From Rhodamnia argentea (taxonomy: Eukaryota; Streptophyta; Magnoliopsida; Myrtales; Myrtaceae), in NCBI RefSeq assembly GCF_020921035.1, contig NC_063160.1:23407095-23471094 (forward strand): a stretch of DNA of 64,000 bases, written 5' to 3'. Of this stretch, positions 21,075 to 32,093 are shown one piece after another (positions within the stretch are counted from its first letter, which is position 1; each line of letters opens with the position of its first letter). Under the pieces are notes generated by a model, which saw only the letters and a list, made by a program, of their open reading frames with translations, ran no database searches and was not told where the DNA came from. The position numbers and the translations under genes are program-made.

Positions 21075-22361
21075 AAACTTTTTCTGTTAAATCTACTTAC
21101 AAACTCATCAAGTGACGAATTGGAATTGGCAACAACTCCGGAATTTGGAACAAAATATGGAAAGCTAGAGTTCATGAGCAGCATAAAATGATGTCATGGA
21201 CGATAGCAGTCAATGTCTTACCTTGTCGAGGTAACTTATTTCAATTGCTCCATACCACAAACCCTTCTTGCCCATTTTTGTGGAGCCTCGGAAGAATATT
21301 AGGTACATTTGTTCACAACATGTCCTCTGGCCCAAATTTTGTAGAGACAAAGCCCATGGGGTATTCTCATCTACTTGGAACTTCAGATCCTCGAAAGAGA
21401 CGGTGAACCACTTTCTTGATCCAGGAAAAATAGCACAGAGAATGGGATTGGATTGCAAGTTCTTCTCCCTTCATGCAACAATTCTCTCCAATAAAGTGGG
21501 GCGTTGTAGGGATGCCAAGTTACATTATCAGACTATTTCAGTTCCTTCCTAGGCGGTTCATATGATCATACAAGATTTCATGGAACATTCAAATATGCTT
21601 AGGATGGAGAATAGACTTGAGTTGAGCGAGGAACTAGATTTTATTGGGGTAAGGACAAACTCTTCGATTCCTCCGTTAAACCAAGAGTTGAAGTTTAATA
21701 TAGATGGTGTCTGGAAGGATAACAAATGGACCATAGGTATTATTGCACTATCAGATAGAGGCTTAGTTGTTCAAGCATGGACAAGATGAGGAAGATGGAA
21801 CTCGCCAATGGAAGTGGAAGCTGCAGCTCTTCTTCTTGCATACGATGCTACTCAATCTCTCGGCATCCACAAAGCGGTCGTTAAATGTGATTGCAAGGTG
21901 TTAATTGATGCAATTTAACATAGGGGCCTTTAGCTTTGGTGCATTCATCCTTTCATCTCGGACTCTCGTATCCACCTAAGCAACAACTCCGGATGGAGTT
22001 TGAAGTGGACCAGCAGAACTAGTAATGCATTTGCTCGTGAGCTTGTAAATTGAGATTTACATCAAATAGGAACTACATCTTCTTTTCTTTTTAATGATAT
22101 GTCATTTAGAGTAAAAAATATAGTGTCGGTAGATTCTTCTTCAATCGGCCATCTTAATGTAGGCTCTTATTCTCCTTATAATATTTGGACTGCTGTGATG
22201 GAATGGAAGTTTTTTCTAGCAAAGAAAAAATATCTGCCTCATTGGATCACACAATCCGCCAAACTCACACGTGGAGCACACCCACTACAAAGGTGCAGAT
22301 GACTTCGATGAACAAGCACATCATGTTTGCGTAATGGATTTTCTAATTTTCAAGGATATAG
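21075..22361 (+). mobile_element. LINE remnant: zf-RVT and RNase H-like region, copy A
   Basis: Reads as the end of a plant L1 ORF2. The zf-RVT motif is at 21150-21300 (KMMSWTIAVNVLPCRGNLFQ then SCPFLWSLG). The RNase H-like domain is at 21680-22060 (LKFNIDGVWKDNKWTIGIIA, then MEVEAAALLLAYDATQSLGI and VVKCDCKVLIDAI). The DG of the first motif and the E of the second are the usual acidic positions. In-frame stops (for example TGA at 21787-21789 and TAA at 21916-21918) and frame changes show a dead copy. Confidence 0.8.
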
Positions 22362-22370
22362 CTAACTAGA

Positions 22371-22794
22371 TGGAAAAAGTACCAAAAAAGTCAAAAACAT
22401 GTTGAACATGCACTAATTCAATCCTAAACCTTTTAATTAGGTCAATTTAATCATAAATATTTTGTATTTATGCCAATTTAGTTCATCCGGTCAATTTTAG
22501 TTGAAAATCGTTGACATGGACATTAGTCATCCCACATGACACGATCGGCGTTGACGTTGACAAAATGAGAAAAAATAATAAAAAAATAAAAAATTGAAAA
22601 ATTTGTTAACATCAGCCGCGGTCGAGCCACGTAGGCCAATTGGTATCCATGTCACTGATTTCCATCCAAAATTAGTTGAATGAACTGAATTGGTACAAAT
22701 ACAAAATGTTTATGATTAAATTGGTCCAATTGAAAAGGTTAAGACTAAATTGATATCAATGTAATAAGTTTAGGTTTTTTTTTGGCAATCTCCC
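22371..22794. mobile_element. MULE-type MITE with 9-bp target duplication (copy A)
   Basis: The element is flanked by CTAACTAGA at 22362-22370 and again at 22795-22803. Its ends, GGAAAAAGTACCAAAAAAGTC and the inverse of TTTTTGGCAATCTCCC, are imperfect inverted repeats, and the inner ~150 bp on each side are also inverted. A 9-bp target duplication with long inverted repeats is the signature of Mutator-like non-autonomous elements. The related copy at 24593-25066 has diverged target sites, so insertion predates the segmental duplication. Confidence 0.78.
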
Positions 22795-23779
22795 CTAACT
22801 AGATCAAAGTAATAAAATGCAGTAAAGATTAAGTGTACCTCTAGTTATTTTTATGGAAATAAATAAGTGAGATATATTGAAGTTAGATGGAACAAAACTG
22901 TTTGAAGCATATCCATGCTTTATCTTGTTCCTGATTATTTTTGCAGTGCAGAATTAGGAACTTTTCAGTAGGTTGGTCATCATACCTTTGTTCTCCCCCT
23001 TTATTATATTGGACCTAGAGTACATAGGGTCAATTTTATAATTTAAGAGATTAATCACAGAATTTCCAATCCCTCAGTTGTCAAATACGGCAAGGTTACA
23101 TCAATGGCCATGGCACATAAATTCTACTCTCTTTTTTGCCCTTTTTTTTAAGTTGTACTAAGCTAAAGTCTCTGACCCCATCTCTATTGACATTTCAAAG
23201 AAAATATTGGAGCCCGACACATTCGATGTTGCCTTGACATTACTTTGCTTCAATTATTTGTACATGATACATCGATGGCCAAGTTCATAGAGCATAAGTC
23301 GAGCAAGCTTGGGACACGCCGAGTTAATAAACGTCATCTCTCTTGTTCGATCATAAGCAATGTCATTTATTTCTGGTCAAAGAGACTCGCAAGAAATTAA
23401 ACTATCGCCGACACCAGCACGAAGGCAAACACGTTGAGACGATATCAATTAAATCGTGGTTTTCGGCGGACTAATGAAGCCAGAGTCGGTCACATTGGTG
23501 AGTTGTACGTTATGAACATGTATGTACACGGGTCTAGGGTTTAGCTCGCAACTCATTTGCCTCCTTTTATCGATCCAAATCCTATTTCGAAGCAAAGAAA
23601 GATAAAAAGCTTCTTTATCCCAAGGACAAAAACTTGGGATGTATTTAGTCTAAATCAGACGTTTTGCCTGACCTCCGTCCAAGCCATTCTTCACATCCAT
23701 ATGCCGAATTCCATTTGCGTGGGCAAACCGATTTAGCATCCAACTACTAATGGAACTTTTTCTGTTAAATATACTTACA

Positions 23780-24592
23780 AACTCATCAAGTCACGAACTG
23801 AAAATGGCAACAACTCCGGAATGTGGAACAAAATATGGAAAGCTGGAGTTCATGAGCAGCATAAAATGATGTTATGGAGGATAGTGGCCAATGTCTTACC
23901 TTGTCAACGTAACTTATTTCAATTGCTCCATATCACGGACCCTTCTTGCCCATTTTTGTGGAGCCTCGGTGGAAAATTCGGTACATTTGTTCACAACATG
24001 TCCTCTAGCCCAAATTTTGTAGAGACAGAGCCCAAGGGGTATTATCTCATCTACTTGGAATTTCAAGTCCCCGAAAGAGATGGTGAACCACTTTCTTGAC
24101 CCAAGAAAAATAGCATAGAGAATGGGATTGGGTTGCAAGCTCTTCACCCTTTATGCGATAATTCTCTGCAGCAGAATGTGGCGTTATAGGAATGCAAAGT
24201 TACATTATCATACTATTCCAGTTCCTTCCTAGGCGGTTCAGCTGATCATATAAGATTTCATGGAACATTCAAATATGCTTTGGAAGGAGAATAGAGTTGA
24301 GTTAAGCGATGAACTAGATTTTATTGGGGGTAAGGACAAACTCTTGGATTCCTCCGTTCCAAAAGTTGAAGTTTAATGTAGATAGTGCGTGGAAGGATAA
24401 CAAATGGACCACAGGTACTATTGCACTATTAGACAGAGGCTCGGTCGTTCAAGCATGGACAAGACAAGGAAAATGGAACTTGCCAATGGAGGTGGAAGTT
24501 GTAGCTCTTCTTCTCCCATCCAATGTTGCTCAATCTCTCGGCATCCACAAAGAGGTCGTTAAATGTGATTTTCAAGGATATAGCTAACTACA
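23780..24592 (+). mobile_element. LINE remnant, copy B, with internal deletion
   Basis: Same reading as copy A: WNKIWKAGVHEQHKMMLWRI and SCPFLWSLGG (zf-RVT), then LKFNVDSAWKDNKWTTGTIA and MEVEVVALLL (RNase H-like). After VVKCD the sequence jumps to the CAAGGATATAGCTAAC flank, so about 450 bp present in copy A are missing. The usual DG of RNase H is DS here. Dead element. Confidence 0.78.
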
Positions 24593-25066
24593 TGGAAAAA
24601 GTATCAAAAAGGTCAAAAGCATGTTGTAAATGTACTAATTCAATCTTAAATCTTTCAAATAGACCAATTTAGTTCTAAATATTTTGCATTTGTGCCAATT
24701 CATTTCATTTGGACTATTTTAGCCAAAAATCGTTAACATGGACATTAGCCATCCTTTGTGACACGACCGACACCGACGTTGACAAAATGAGAAAAACAAG
24801 AAAAAAATAAAATCAAAAATCAAAAATAAAAAAAATTGTAAAATTTGTTAACATCGCCTACGGTCTAGCCGCGTAGGCCACCAAAGATCCATGTCACCGA
24901 TTTCCATTCAAAATTAGAAGAATGAACTGAATTGGCATAAATACAAAATGTTTAGGATTAAATTGGTCCGATTGAAAGGGTGAAGACTAAATTGGTATCA
25001 ATGCATTGAATAAAAAAAAATGGTATCAATGCAATAGGTTTAAGATTTTTTTGGCAATTTTCTCCT
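24593..25066. mobile_element. MULE-type MITE, copy B
   Basis: Paralogue of 22371-22794 carried by the segmental duplication. It has the same ends (GGAAAAAGTATCAAAAAGGTC and TTTTTGGCAATTTTCTC) and the same core with AACATGGACATTAGCCATCC. Flanking CTAACTACA and CTAACTCAA are decayed target duplications. A short internal duplication of TGGTATCAATGCA lies at 24991-25035. Confidence 0.75.
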
Positions 25067-25345
25067 AACTCAATCAAAGTATAAAAAGCAGTAAAGATTA
25101 AGGGTGCCTCTAGTTATTTTTATGGAAATAAATAAGTGAGATATATTGAAGTCGGATGGAACAAAACTGATTGAAGCATGTCTATGCTTTATCTTGCTAC
25201 TGATTATTTTTGCAGTGCAGAATTAGGAACTTTTCAATTGGTTGGTCATCATACCTTTGTTCTCCTCCTTTATTATATTGGACCTAGAGTATATAGGGTC
25301 AATTTTGTAATTTAAGAGATTAATCATAGAATTCCCAATCCCTAA

Positions 25346-25900
25346 GGCTACGTTTGATCGTCGGGATTTCGGGTCGGGATAGGATACGATTTGATATGAT
25401 ATGATAAAAAATCTAGGGATTTAGCCATATCTTATCCATTGTTTGGTGAACTGTGGATTTAAAGTTGGATATTCTCATATCCTATCATATCATGCATTTG
25501 GTAGAAACTGTATATCAATATAAAGGACATATATGCCCCTATGTGATGCTCATGAAATATTCCGATCTTATTACTATAAAAATAACGTTCTCATACACAA
25601 AAAAACTTGAAAATATACACATTTTATTAGATTTTCAAACCTCTTTGCAAAAAAATAAATAAATAAAATGAAAATATAAACAAATGAGACAAGAAAGTTG
25701 TCATCATTCTAAAAGTTAGCTTTTATATAACGGATAAGAGAAATCCTATCCGATCTTATCCTACCCCCTCCCCTCGGATTTTTTTATCCGGGTTATATCT
25801 CATTTATATCCGACATTATATTATTCGAGACACCTATCAAACACGGGATAGGATAAAACATATCATATCCCGAGTTTTATACGGACGACCAAACGAAGCC
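25346..25900. mobile_element. Tourist-like MITE (PIF/Harbinger) with TAA target duplication
   Basis: Ends GGCTACGTTTGATCGTC and GACGACCAAACGAAGCC form 17-bp inverted repeats with two mismatches. TAA flanks both sides (25343-25345 and 25901-25903). Copy A has the uninterrupted site (CCCTCAGTTGTCAAA at 23082-23096). Subterminal inverted blocks GGGATAGGATA and TATCCTA are also present. TAA plus a GG-N-GTTTG terminus is the standard PIF/Harbinger signature. No transposase inside. Confidence 0.9.
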
Positions 25901-26523
25901 TAAGTTGTCAAACACGGCAAAGTTACATCAATGGCCATGGCACATAAATTCTACTCTCTTTTTTTCCCTTTTTTTGAAGTTGTACTAAGCTAAAGTCTCT
26001 GACCCCATCTCTATTGACATTTCAAGGAAAATGATTGAAGCCCGACACATTCGATGTTGCCTTGACATTACTTTGCTTCAATTATTTGTACATAATACAC
26101 CGATGGCCAAGTTCATAGAGCGTAGGTCGAGCAAGCTTAAAACACGCCGAGTTAACTAACGTCATCTCTCTTGTTTGATCATAAGCAATGTCATTTATTT
26201 CCGGTCAAAGAGACTCGCGAGAAATTAAACTATCGCCGACACCAGCATGAAGGCAAACGCGTCGAGACGGTTTTCGGCGGACTAATGAATCCGGAGCCAG
26301 TCACATTGGTGAGTTGGACGTTATGAACATGTATGTACACGGGTCTAGGGTTTAGGTCGCAATCTCTTTACATTCGAACTCTGTAAAAGACTCGGGAAAC
26401 CTTTTTATTACACAGGTTCTTAAAAGCGACGAATACACCTCCTCGGACATCGAAACATTATTCTGCCCATTTTGCCTACCTTCAATTTGCTATACTATAC
26501 ATAATAACGCGCGCGAGCTCAGT

Positions 26524-29428
26524 TTAATCTTCGCAATCTCTTCGCACGAATCGGCCCTGCAACATAAAGAAAAGAAAAATCGTCACATTCCATCAGCAAA
26601 GGGAGAAGACATTCTCGCAGAGAGTAAGATGATGATGCGAACCTTAATACGGGGTCGTTTCTGGGCATTGAGCTTCCTGACCTCGTACCGAATGCGCTTG
26701 GAGAAGAGCCGGCTGTGCCTCTTCTCCTTGTACCGCATCACGCTCGCCTCTCGTTGTCTAATCTTGTCGCTGAGCTTGCCGCTGTCGCCGCCCTCCGTGA
26801 TCACATCCCTGACCTTGACGGTGGCTTCAGTTTCCACCGCTCTCTCCGGGACTCTCCACACATTTTCCCACCCATCCGTCGGCCCCTGCTTTAAAAAAAA
26901 AAAAAGAGATTGGTGTAACAGGAAGGAAACATAGGATGACAGCAAAGTTTCTTAGAAGAGTCCACAACATGAACACTTCTCATGTGGGTAATTGTACTTG
27001 TCTAGACAATGTGGCTGAACTCGTTCTATTAATGGAATGCCATGGACAGAATGTGTGGGAAGCCGTGGCTTGTCCATGAAAGGACAATATTTTCCGGCGA
27101 GCCCAGCCAAAGGAAGCTCCTTCCAACCGTACGTCTGATTGATAGGTCATAAGTATCGCGGATGCAAAGAGTTAACCAAAGATGAACGGAGGCAATGTGC
27201 GTACTTGTATCTCACCAATCAAAAGTATAGTCCGAATATGGTTGCAAGGAATTTCGTTCTACTGGGATTATACAATGGACCTTCGTGACAATCATATGCA
27301 TCATATCAAGTGATGGACGTAACCTGTTAGTCTTCGTTCATGCGATGACTTCTCAAGTGTGATCGCACAAGTACTGAACTTTTTCTCTAATAAGTGAAAA
27401 GAGTGGAAAGGAAAGACCTGCGTCAGCGATTCTTCGGGGCATTATCATAGGAGTTCCACACTCGCATCGTCACGATATTCGGCTTGAGTCATAACAATTG
27501 TTTACTTCGAGCAAGTTCATCGCCGCTGCCTTACAGTGCTGATGGGAAAAAAGACGCGATTATCCTATGTCATGGCATGATCTAACCTATGCCGCTATAG
27601 ACGAACCAAGGACTCGTGAGGCCCCGGGGCGATCGAGGGGTTTCACACCGATGACAAAAAAAAAGGTCCCAAACTTACTTGGACATAATCTCTTGCATCA
27701 CTAGATCAACGATCGTGATGGTGAGCTATCCTTAACCTTCGTACAACTACAATAATTTCACCGATCGATGTCGTGCTGACATGGGCCCACGACAACGCTC
27801 GCTCTGGAGCAAACGGGTCCCCCCGTTAAATGAAAGCATTGAAGAAAAAGGTCATGGAGCTTTTAGATTCATGTGAAGCCAGCAGTGGAAATGAAAAAAC
27901 AAAAGGATGTACCCTCTCTGCATAATCTAACTTTAAAGATCCCAACTTTGCATTTAACACGTGACAGTCTCAACAAAATACGAATCTTTAAGAGAGAGAT
28001 AGTGATAAATTTCCTTGGGCAATCACCGCAGTCCATAAAATAGATCAAGTAGAGAGAGATAGAGGGTATCCCATATAGACCGAAGCATTTCAAAAATAGA
28101 GGAAAATCAATTACGAGTGCGCAAATGCATGCTTTACAAGTCCCAGATTAATTGTTGGGGTGTCGTTCATATTCTCTATCGATAGGAAAGTACAGAGCCC
28201 CGCTTTTTGGTAAGCGGGCAAGGGTCCAGCAAGCTAATTGGGGTAGAGCCCCTGAACCGCCAGAGGACCTTTATAGTTTGGGTTCATTTTTTTTTTTAGA
28301 AATTTAGATTTGAGTCCATAAATAGTCATATAATTTGTTTATAAGTTGTAAATGAAGGGCTAATTATAGTAAAATCTTCTGACGAATGTAGTCATAAAAT
28401 AAATGTTGTGCCTTGATTTCTCTTTTTTGCTTATACGCTCTGTATCGTTGTGTTTGTGCTTCTAACCTAACACAGATCAATAGGTCCAAAATTGACTAAT
28501 CGATTTATGTCAGTCCCGATTTTCGACTCGACTAATTCTCATGAATCCAAACTAAGAAGTGATTTTGTTTTGGTTAGAGATATAAGAAGTGATTCGCAAT
28601 GATGAATGATGATCAACAAAATGGAGAGATCGATGAAGATGGTCTTACGTTGTCAACGCGCATCAAGTCGGGCACGGTCTGAGGCGTCTCGTGGCTGGCA
28701 TCCCCGCCACAAACGAAGAGCGAGCCCTTGTCGGACCAGGCGTCCAGGATCTCCTGATAGTCGAGCTTCAGCGACAGCATCGTCCCGTGGTGCGTTCCCC
28801 GCCCTCCCCTCCACGCGTCGGCGGCGCAGCTGGTCACTTCCTCCATCTCCGCCTTCTTCTCCGCCTCGACGATGACCTCGCTGTAGCAAACCCACTTCTC
28901 TTCGCTGCTGCCCCCCCTATCTCTGCTGCTGCTCTTCATAGCGCACCGTATCAGCGACGACACCGCCGATTCTTCCTCCTCCTTCACCCCGGAGGAGGCG
29001 GGTGCGGCGGCGACTGCCGAGGTGGGGGCGAGGAGGCCGGTCAGGGTGGCGCCGGCGGCGCCGGCGGCGGAGTCGAACAGCAGGGCGACGTCGTTTTCGT
29101 CGTGGAGATGGTCTTGATCTCCGTCGCCGTGGTTGGCCGAGTGGGTTTGTGGGTGGAGGGGGAACAAGTTCAGCTGGTGTTTACGGCGGCGGTGGCGACT
29201 GGTTTTGCGGTGGTAAGTACGGTTCATGTGGTCGGCGCTCGCTCGGGAGCTTTGAGGGGAGATTTGAAGGCCGAGGCTCAAGAACTTGGGCTTGCGAGTC
29301 TTGGTTCTTGATCTGCGAGATGGGGTGGTGAGGGAGGCTACGGCTTGCTTCTTCGGTTTGCCAAGCATGGAGGAGGACTTGGACACGGTCTTCATGTTTG
29401 CAGGAGGAGGGCAGCTCTTGGGACACAC
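26524..29428 (-). CDS. CCT-motif transcriptional regulator (CIA2/CMF-like)
   Basis: Three exons: 29428-28649 (or from the ATG at 29395), 26885-26643 and 26556-26524, giving 351 (340) residues. A CCT domain at the C-terminus, [20 protein letters not shown] then [20 protein letters not shown], is split by the last intron before GRFVRR. Upstream is [19 protein letters not shown], the block shared with plant CIA2-like and CMF proteins. The N-terminus is basic and His/Arg-rich with an Ala-rich stretch. The protein lacks B-box fingers, so it is a CCT-only protein rather than CONSTANS-type. Likely nuclear, regulating transcription through NF-Y-like contacts of the CCT helix; targets cannot be read. 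A long (CT)n tract lies in the 5' leader. The start is uncertain between the two ATGs. Confidence 0.88.
26886..28648. other. First intron of the CCT gene
   Basis: 1.76-kb intron with GT at 28648-28647 and AG at 26887-26886 on the minus strand. No transposon termini, RNA gene or conserved frame was recognised in it. Confidence 0.6.
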
Positions 29429-29481
29429 CTCTCCGTGATCATCCCACTTTCTCTCTCTAGGTTGCTTCAGTCAGCCATTGG

Positions 29482-29484
<3 letters not shown>

Positions 29485-29521
<37 letters not shown>
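29485..29521. repeat. (CT)n microsatellite in the 5' leader of the CCT gene
   Basis: An uninterrupted CT run of about 18 units lies 60-95 bp upstream of the first ATG, that is (GA)n on the sense strand. Plant 5' leaders often carry such tracts; length polymorphism is likely. Confidence 0.9.
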
Positions 29522-29524
29522 GAT

Positions 29525-31038
29525 TTGGAGGAAAAAGAGAGGAAAAAGTGCGTGAGCTTTTTGGAGTTCGGGACCCACAATGGGGACAGGGAGATGCTGA
29601 CTCATACGAGGGGGCGAGGGGAGATGTTGATGGGGGGTTCTTTATCGACACGTGGCGCGGTGCTACTGGAGGAGGAAGTGGATTGTGCTGTGTTATCTAG
29701 ATTTCGTTTGGCTGGGAATTGGATATTACAAAAGATCCTGGGCAGCACCGGATGCCCCGAGAATCCAATAGGTCTCCACACTTAAATCGTTCTCGTCTTG
29801 TGCCACAATTATCCATACGGATAATTTAGCTGCGTTTATTTTATGAAAAATAAATAATATAAAAAATATTTTTAAAAAAAAATAATTGTTAATATTTCTT
29901 GCAAAAATGAACGGACCAAAAATATATCTATTATTTTCAGAAATATTTAAACATAATTCGTCATCGGTAATGAAAATAATTTTTATTAATTAATTATTTC
30001 AAGAGGCATGAACCATTATTTTTAGAAAATATATTTTAAGTCGCTTGTTTTTTACGAAATAAACAGAGCCTAAACTCACGTGTATTCGGATCACCTAACT
30101 TCTTTTATAAATTTTGGATAGGTACAAAATTTGAAATTCGAAGACTTTTGGGTGGGGGGGTGAGGGAATATACCATTCTTGTTTAGCACGACGAAATGAA
30201 ACGAAATAGGAAAACAAAACTATGACTCCGATAATTTTGTTTGGTGAATTGTGGGAATGGAAGGGAATGGCAGCTCTTGTGCTTGTCTGTAATGGAAAAA
30301 GAAAGCTGATATTGAATGATAATTTTCTCTTAAAAAAATAATAATATTATCACAAGTATGATTAAGTGATGTTTATTTTAATAATTCAATAGTACACCGA
30401 TTGACTTTCTAAAATTGGTAATCATTAACCGTCTCGTACATTAATATCGTTATTCATTAATTGAAGCTTGCTGACTCCCATTAAAAGTTATTATGGATGG
30501 TATATCATCGATTCTTAGCTATATGCAAATGGAAAGTTTTTAATCAATCGTCGAGTTCTGTAATTTAGAATTCCGCATTACTAATTCCTAAATGAGGGAT
30601 CTGCAAGGGCTTGCAGAGGCATCTCGCGAGTGATGTACGTAGCTTTCCTTGATTTAGACCACTTGACAGACTAACTAGATCGACATATGATTGATGCTTA
30701 TATTTAAACTACCAAGTAAAGAGTTTTTTGGGATAAGGACGAAGAAAGAAAGGTTAAATTTTATTTTTTCAATAGACAATATTTTCTCGTGTTATTTACA
30801 ATCGGTATACTAGAAATGAAAACATTTTATCGTCGAGTGGGATTAACAAGTGTTGTGAAATTACTCGCTAAGAAAATAATTTTACATTAATATAAAAGAA
30901 CTACAATGAACACAAGCTGCTGCACGGGGAAAAGGGCATACTCGTACGGATCCCAGTTCAAATATGCTTTGTTTTCTTTAAATCGAAATTTAATGATTTT
31001 TAAGAAAAAGAAAAAGACCCGGGGCCCGGGGGGGGTGG
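29525..31038. other. Upstream region of the CCT gene
   Basis: AT-rich intergenic DNA that includes a MITE-like segment at 29830-30073. No gene supported up to the tRNA. Confidence 0.45.
29830..30073. mobile_element. MITE-like element, TIR family shared with 17.4 and 55.3 kb
   Basis: The left end GCTGCGTTTATTTTATGAAAAA mirrors the right end TTTTTACGAAATAAACAGAGCC. Interior words ATCGGTAATGAAAATAATTTT, ATTATTTCAAGAGG and CATTATTTTTAGAAAAT recur in the segments at 17440-17665 and 55338-55505. A direct target duplication is not clear (TTA on the left, TAA on the right). Confidence 0.6.
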
Positions 31039-31110
31039 GGGGCATTCCGAGAATTGAACTCGGGACCTCTCGCACCCTAAGCGAGAATCATACCACTAGA
31101 CCAAATGCCC
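31039..31110 (-). tRNA. tRNA-Pro (anticodon AGG)
   Basis: 72 bases on the minus strand fold as a standard cloverleaf. The acceptor stem GGGCATT pairs with AATGCCC, the D arm contains GGTCTAGTGGTATGA (B-less A box), the anticodon arm is TCTCGC-TTAGGGT-GCGAGA with anticodon AGG, and the T arm is CCGAG-TTCAATT-CTCGG. No intron and no encoded CCA, as for a nuclear gene. The internal promoter boxes look intact. Confidence 0.96.
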
Positions 31111-31661
31111 GGAGCTGTCAGGGTTTTGTAACCGCATAATACAGTTACGTATGTTCTTCGATGTATTCTGACATCACCAACTTATACGTCGTTGCTCCGC
31201 ACGTGACCGTTAACGAAGATTGAACCGTGAAGACGACGTCTTTCATTTGCGGAAACCAGGATGCATCCCTTTTCTATCGATCCTTGTCGCGCTATGCTTT
31301 ACAACGTGCAATTGATCTCCTTTCGAGTTAATAGGGGGTTAATTCGGCACAAGCAAGCCTTTGGACTGAACGTGACCAAGCTACATAGTATCACACAAAG
31401 TGAAAGTTACTAGATGCGTAAGTACCGTAATTCCTGTCCCTTAGGATACATCGTACTTCTCGATTGGTGAGAGCCGCACCATTCATGAAAATTAAGAAGG
31501 AAATTTGGATGAATACGTAGCGTGGGACATTTCGATCCAAGGCTGAAACATTTTTGTCAAACCCAGAACAAAATAAAACTACGGGACGAGGCCACAAAAC
31601 AAAAGGGGCCCAGAAACATATCCTCTATCAAAACGAACCTTTTATCTTTGACTCCTGCAGC
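31111..31661. other. Spacer between tRNA-Pro and the arabinogalactan protein gene
   Basis: Includes the likely 3' UTR of the minus-strand arabinogalactan protein gene. No further feature supported. Confidence 0.4.
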
Positions 31662-32093
31662 TTAAAAGAAAAAGAGCCCTGCGGCAGCGAGAGCAGCGGA
31701 GGCCGAGATCTTGACTGCGGCTGCGCCGCTGCTGGCTGGGGCCTCGGCCGGTGAGGCCAAGTCAGAGGCATCGGCCGCTGGTGCAACGGAGGCCTTGCTG
31801 GAGGGTGCAGGCTGGGACAACAAATCGGCATCGGGAGACGGTGCTGGTGTCATGGCAGTGTCATCGACGGATGGGGTGGCAGCAGGAGAGGCGGGGGAGG
31901 AGACCTGAGGAGCCTTGGGGGAGATCGACACGGCAGGGGCCGATGCCGTGGGGGACGGGGAGCTAGCGAGGGGCGATGACGAGGAGGAGGAGCCTTGGGG
32001 GGCGGCAGCAGGTTCGGCTGCCGGTGCCTCGGCCGAGACTGACCCAACAGCTGCCGCGATAGCTAGGGAAAGCACCACAAGTCGACTAGCCAT
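31662..32093 (-). CDS. Classical arabinogalactan protein with GPI-anchor signal
   Basis: Single-exon gene of 143 residues. A signal peptide (MASRLVVLSLAIAAAVGSVS) is followed by about 95 residues almost entirely of Ala, Pro, Ser and Thr with many AP, SP and TP pairs, the sites for prolyl hydroxylation and type II arabinogalactan addition. The C-terminus is a small-residue stretch (ASSGAAAV) and a hydrophobic tail ending LAAAGLFFF, as expected of a GPI attachment signal. Mature protein would sit on the outer plasma membrane or in the wall. Asp residues near residues 77-90 are the only charged cluster. Antisense and shifted frames of similar length are shadows of this biased composition. Confidence 0.93.
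   Translation of the reverse strand: MASRLVVLSLAIAAAVGSVSAEAPAAEPAAAPQGSSSSSSPLASSPSPTASAPAVSISPKAPQVSSPASPAATPSVDDTAMTPAPSPDADLLSQPAPSSKASVAPAADASDLASPAEAPASSGAAAVKISASAALAAAGLFFF

Larger units (their letters stand above)
20205..23555. repeat. Tandem duplication, copy A (LINE segment plus flank)
   Basis: This ~3.3-kb block matches 23556-26370 in the same order: the CAACTCAT(A/T)TGCC start, LINE zinc-finger and RNase H remnants, the inverted-repeat element at 22.4 kb, a common 3' flank (CAGTGCAGAATTAGGAACTT; CATTCGATGTTGCCTTGACA) and an end at GGGTCTAGGGTTTAG. Copy A carries a TIR element at 20383-21074 that copy B lacks, and retains about 450 bp of LINE 3' sequence that copy B has lost. Confidence 0.88.
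23556..26370. repeat. Tandem duplication, copy B (LINE segment plus flank)
   Basis: Second copy of the 20205-23555 block. The junction between copies falls at CTAGGGTTTAGCTCGCAACTC, close to the sequence CTAGGGTTTAGGTCGCAAT at the far end of copy B, as expected of a tandem duplication. Differences are many, so the event is old compared with the 743-bp duplication. Specific to copy B are the Tourist-like insertion at 25346-25900 and a LINE deletion near 24571. Confidence 0.88.

Noticed and set aside
28691-29331. 206- and 109-codon plus-strand frames
   Set aside because: Antisense to exon 1 of the CCT gene; Gly/Arg-rich low-complexity translation.
31850-32047. Alternative Pro/Arg-rich frames over the arabinogalactan protein gene
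   Set aside because: Frame-shifted shadows; only the 143-residue frame has a signal peptide and GPI signal.
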